A stretch of 64,000 nucleotides of DNA from Niebla homalea (lineage: Eukaryota; Ascomycota; Lecanoromycetes; Lecanorales; Ramalinaceae), in the NCBI GenBank assembly GCA_019925105.1, contig JAHGAU010000008.1:992001-1056000 (forward strand), written 5' to 3'. The notes below the pieces were generated by a model. The model did not search any database, had not been told where the DNA came from, and worked only from the letters and a program-made list of their open reading frames with translations. A program made the position numbers and the translations under genes. Shown here one piece after another: positions 63,901 to 64,000 of this stretch (the first letter of the stretch is position 1; each line of letters begins with the position of its first letter).

Positions 63901-64000
63901 ATATATACTACTGCTATTTAATATATACCTAAAAGTACCCCGGGATATAAGAAGGAGCTTATTTAGATACTTTAGAAAGTTTAAAACCGGTACTTAAAAG
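60945..64000 (+). mobile_element. LINE copy, plus strand, 5' part missing, continues past the window
   Basis: It aligns with the copy at 12579-18392 from about its position 13995 onward at constant spacing. Endonuclease (about 61520-62040) and RT (about 62780-63650) are recognisable, RT catalytic box reading FINNV at 63501-63515. It is head-to-head with the minus-strand LINE ending at about 60935. Confidence 0.82.

Overview
The window looks like a filamentous ascomycete (Pezizomycotina) chromosome at an isochore boundary. Three intron-bearing housekeeping genes of normal composition occupy roughly 1-4100. From about 4360 to the end, the sequence becomes extremely AT-rich and carries almost no CpA or TpG dinucleotides. 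That is the signature of repeat-induced point mutation (RIP). No functional protein-coding gene is visible in these 60 kb; the short ORFs there are chance or antisense frames inside dead transposons. I cannot name the species.

Gene part: a steryl-ester/acid-lipase-type hydrolase (minus strand, C-terminus running off the left edge), the cytochrome-oxidase assembly factor Pet191 (plus strand, divergent from the lipase across 260 bp), and an RNA 3'-terminal phosphate cyclase (minus strand, convergent with PET191, only 88 bp between the stops). Introns were placed by reading frame, splice sites, branch-like motifs and family-typical sequence; one lipase intron is of GC-AG type.

RIP part: most of 5045-49005 is one Ty3/gypsy element (here Gypsy-2, minus strand, about 155-bp LTRs, target duplication AAAAC on both sides) blown up to 44 kb by later insertions. 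Left to right it holds a 5'-truncated LINE; a three-copy 540-bp repeat bounding a tandem duplication; two copies of a hairpin/minisatellite MITE-like element; two copies of a 2.05-kb short LTR element (T1); a full-length 5.8-kb LINE; a 2.1-kb LTR element with CTTTT duplications (T2); a solo LTR; and a chromodomain gypsy (Gypsy-1, plus strand, TATAT duplications). Gypsy-1 is itself split by a second Gypsy-2 copy in the opposite orientation (CGACG duplications), which contains the 5' part of another LINE. With all inserts subtracted, the outer Gypsy-2 comes to about 6.9 kb, against 6.78 kb for the inner copy, which supports this reconstruction.

Right part: 49011-53227 holds a 535-bp tandem repeat and unassigned RIPped DNA. 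About 53228-60935 is a second full-length LINE (minus strand) carrying three nested insertions: the MITE with a perfect 68-bp hairpin, a 739-bp element that shares the LINE 3' end, and a 249-bp repeat. From about 60945 another LINE copy (plus strand) runs off the right edge. Short or late insertions (solo LTR, MITE-3, the 249-bp repeat, one LINE 5' end) are nearly free of RIP inside heavily mutated hosts, so insertion and RIP can be ordered in time.
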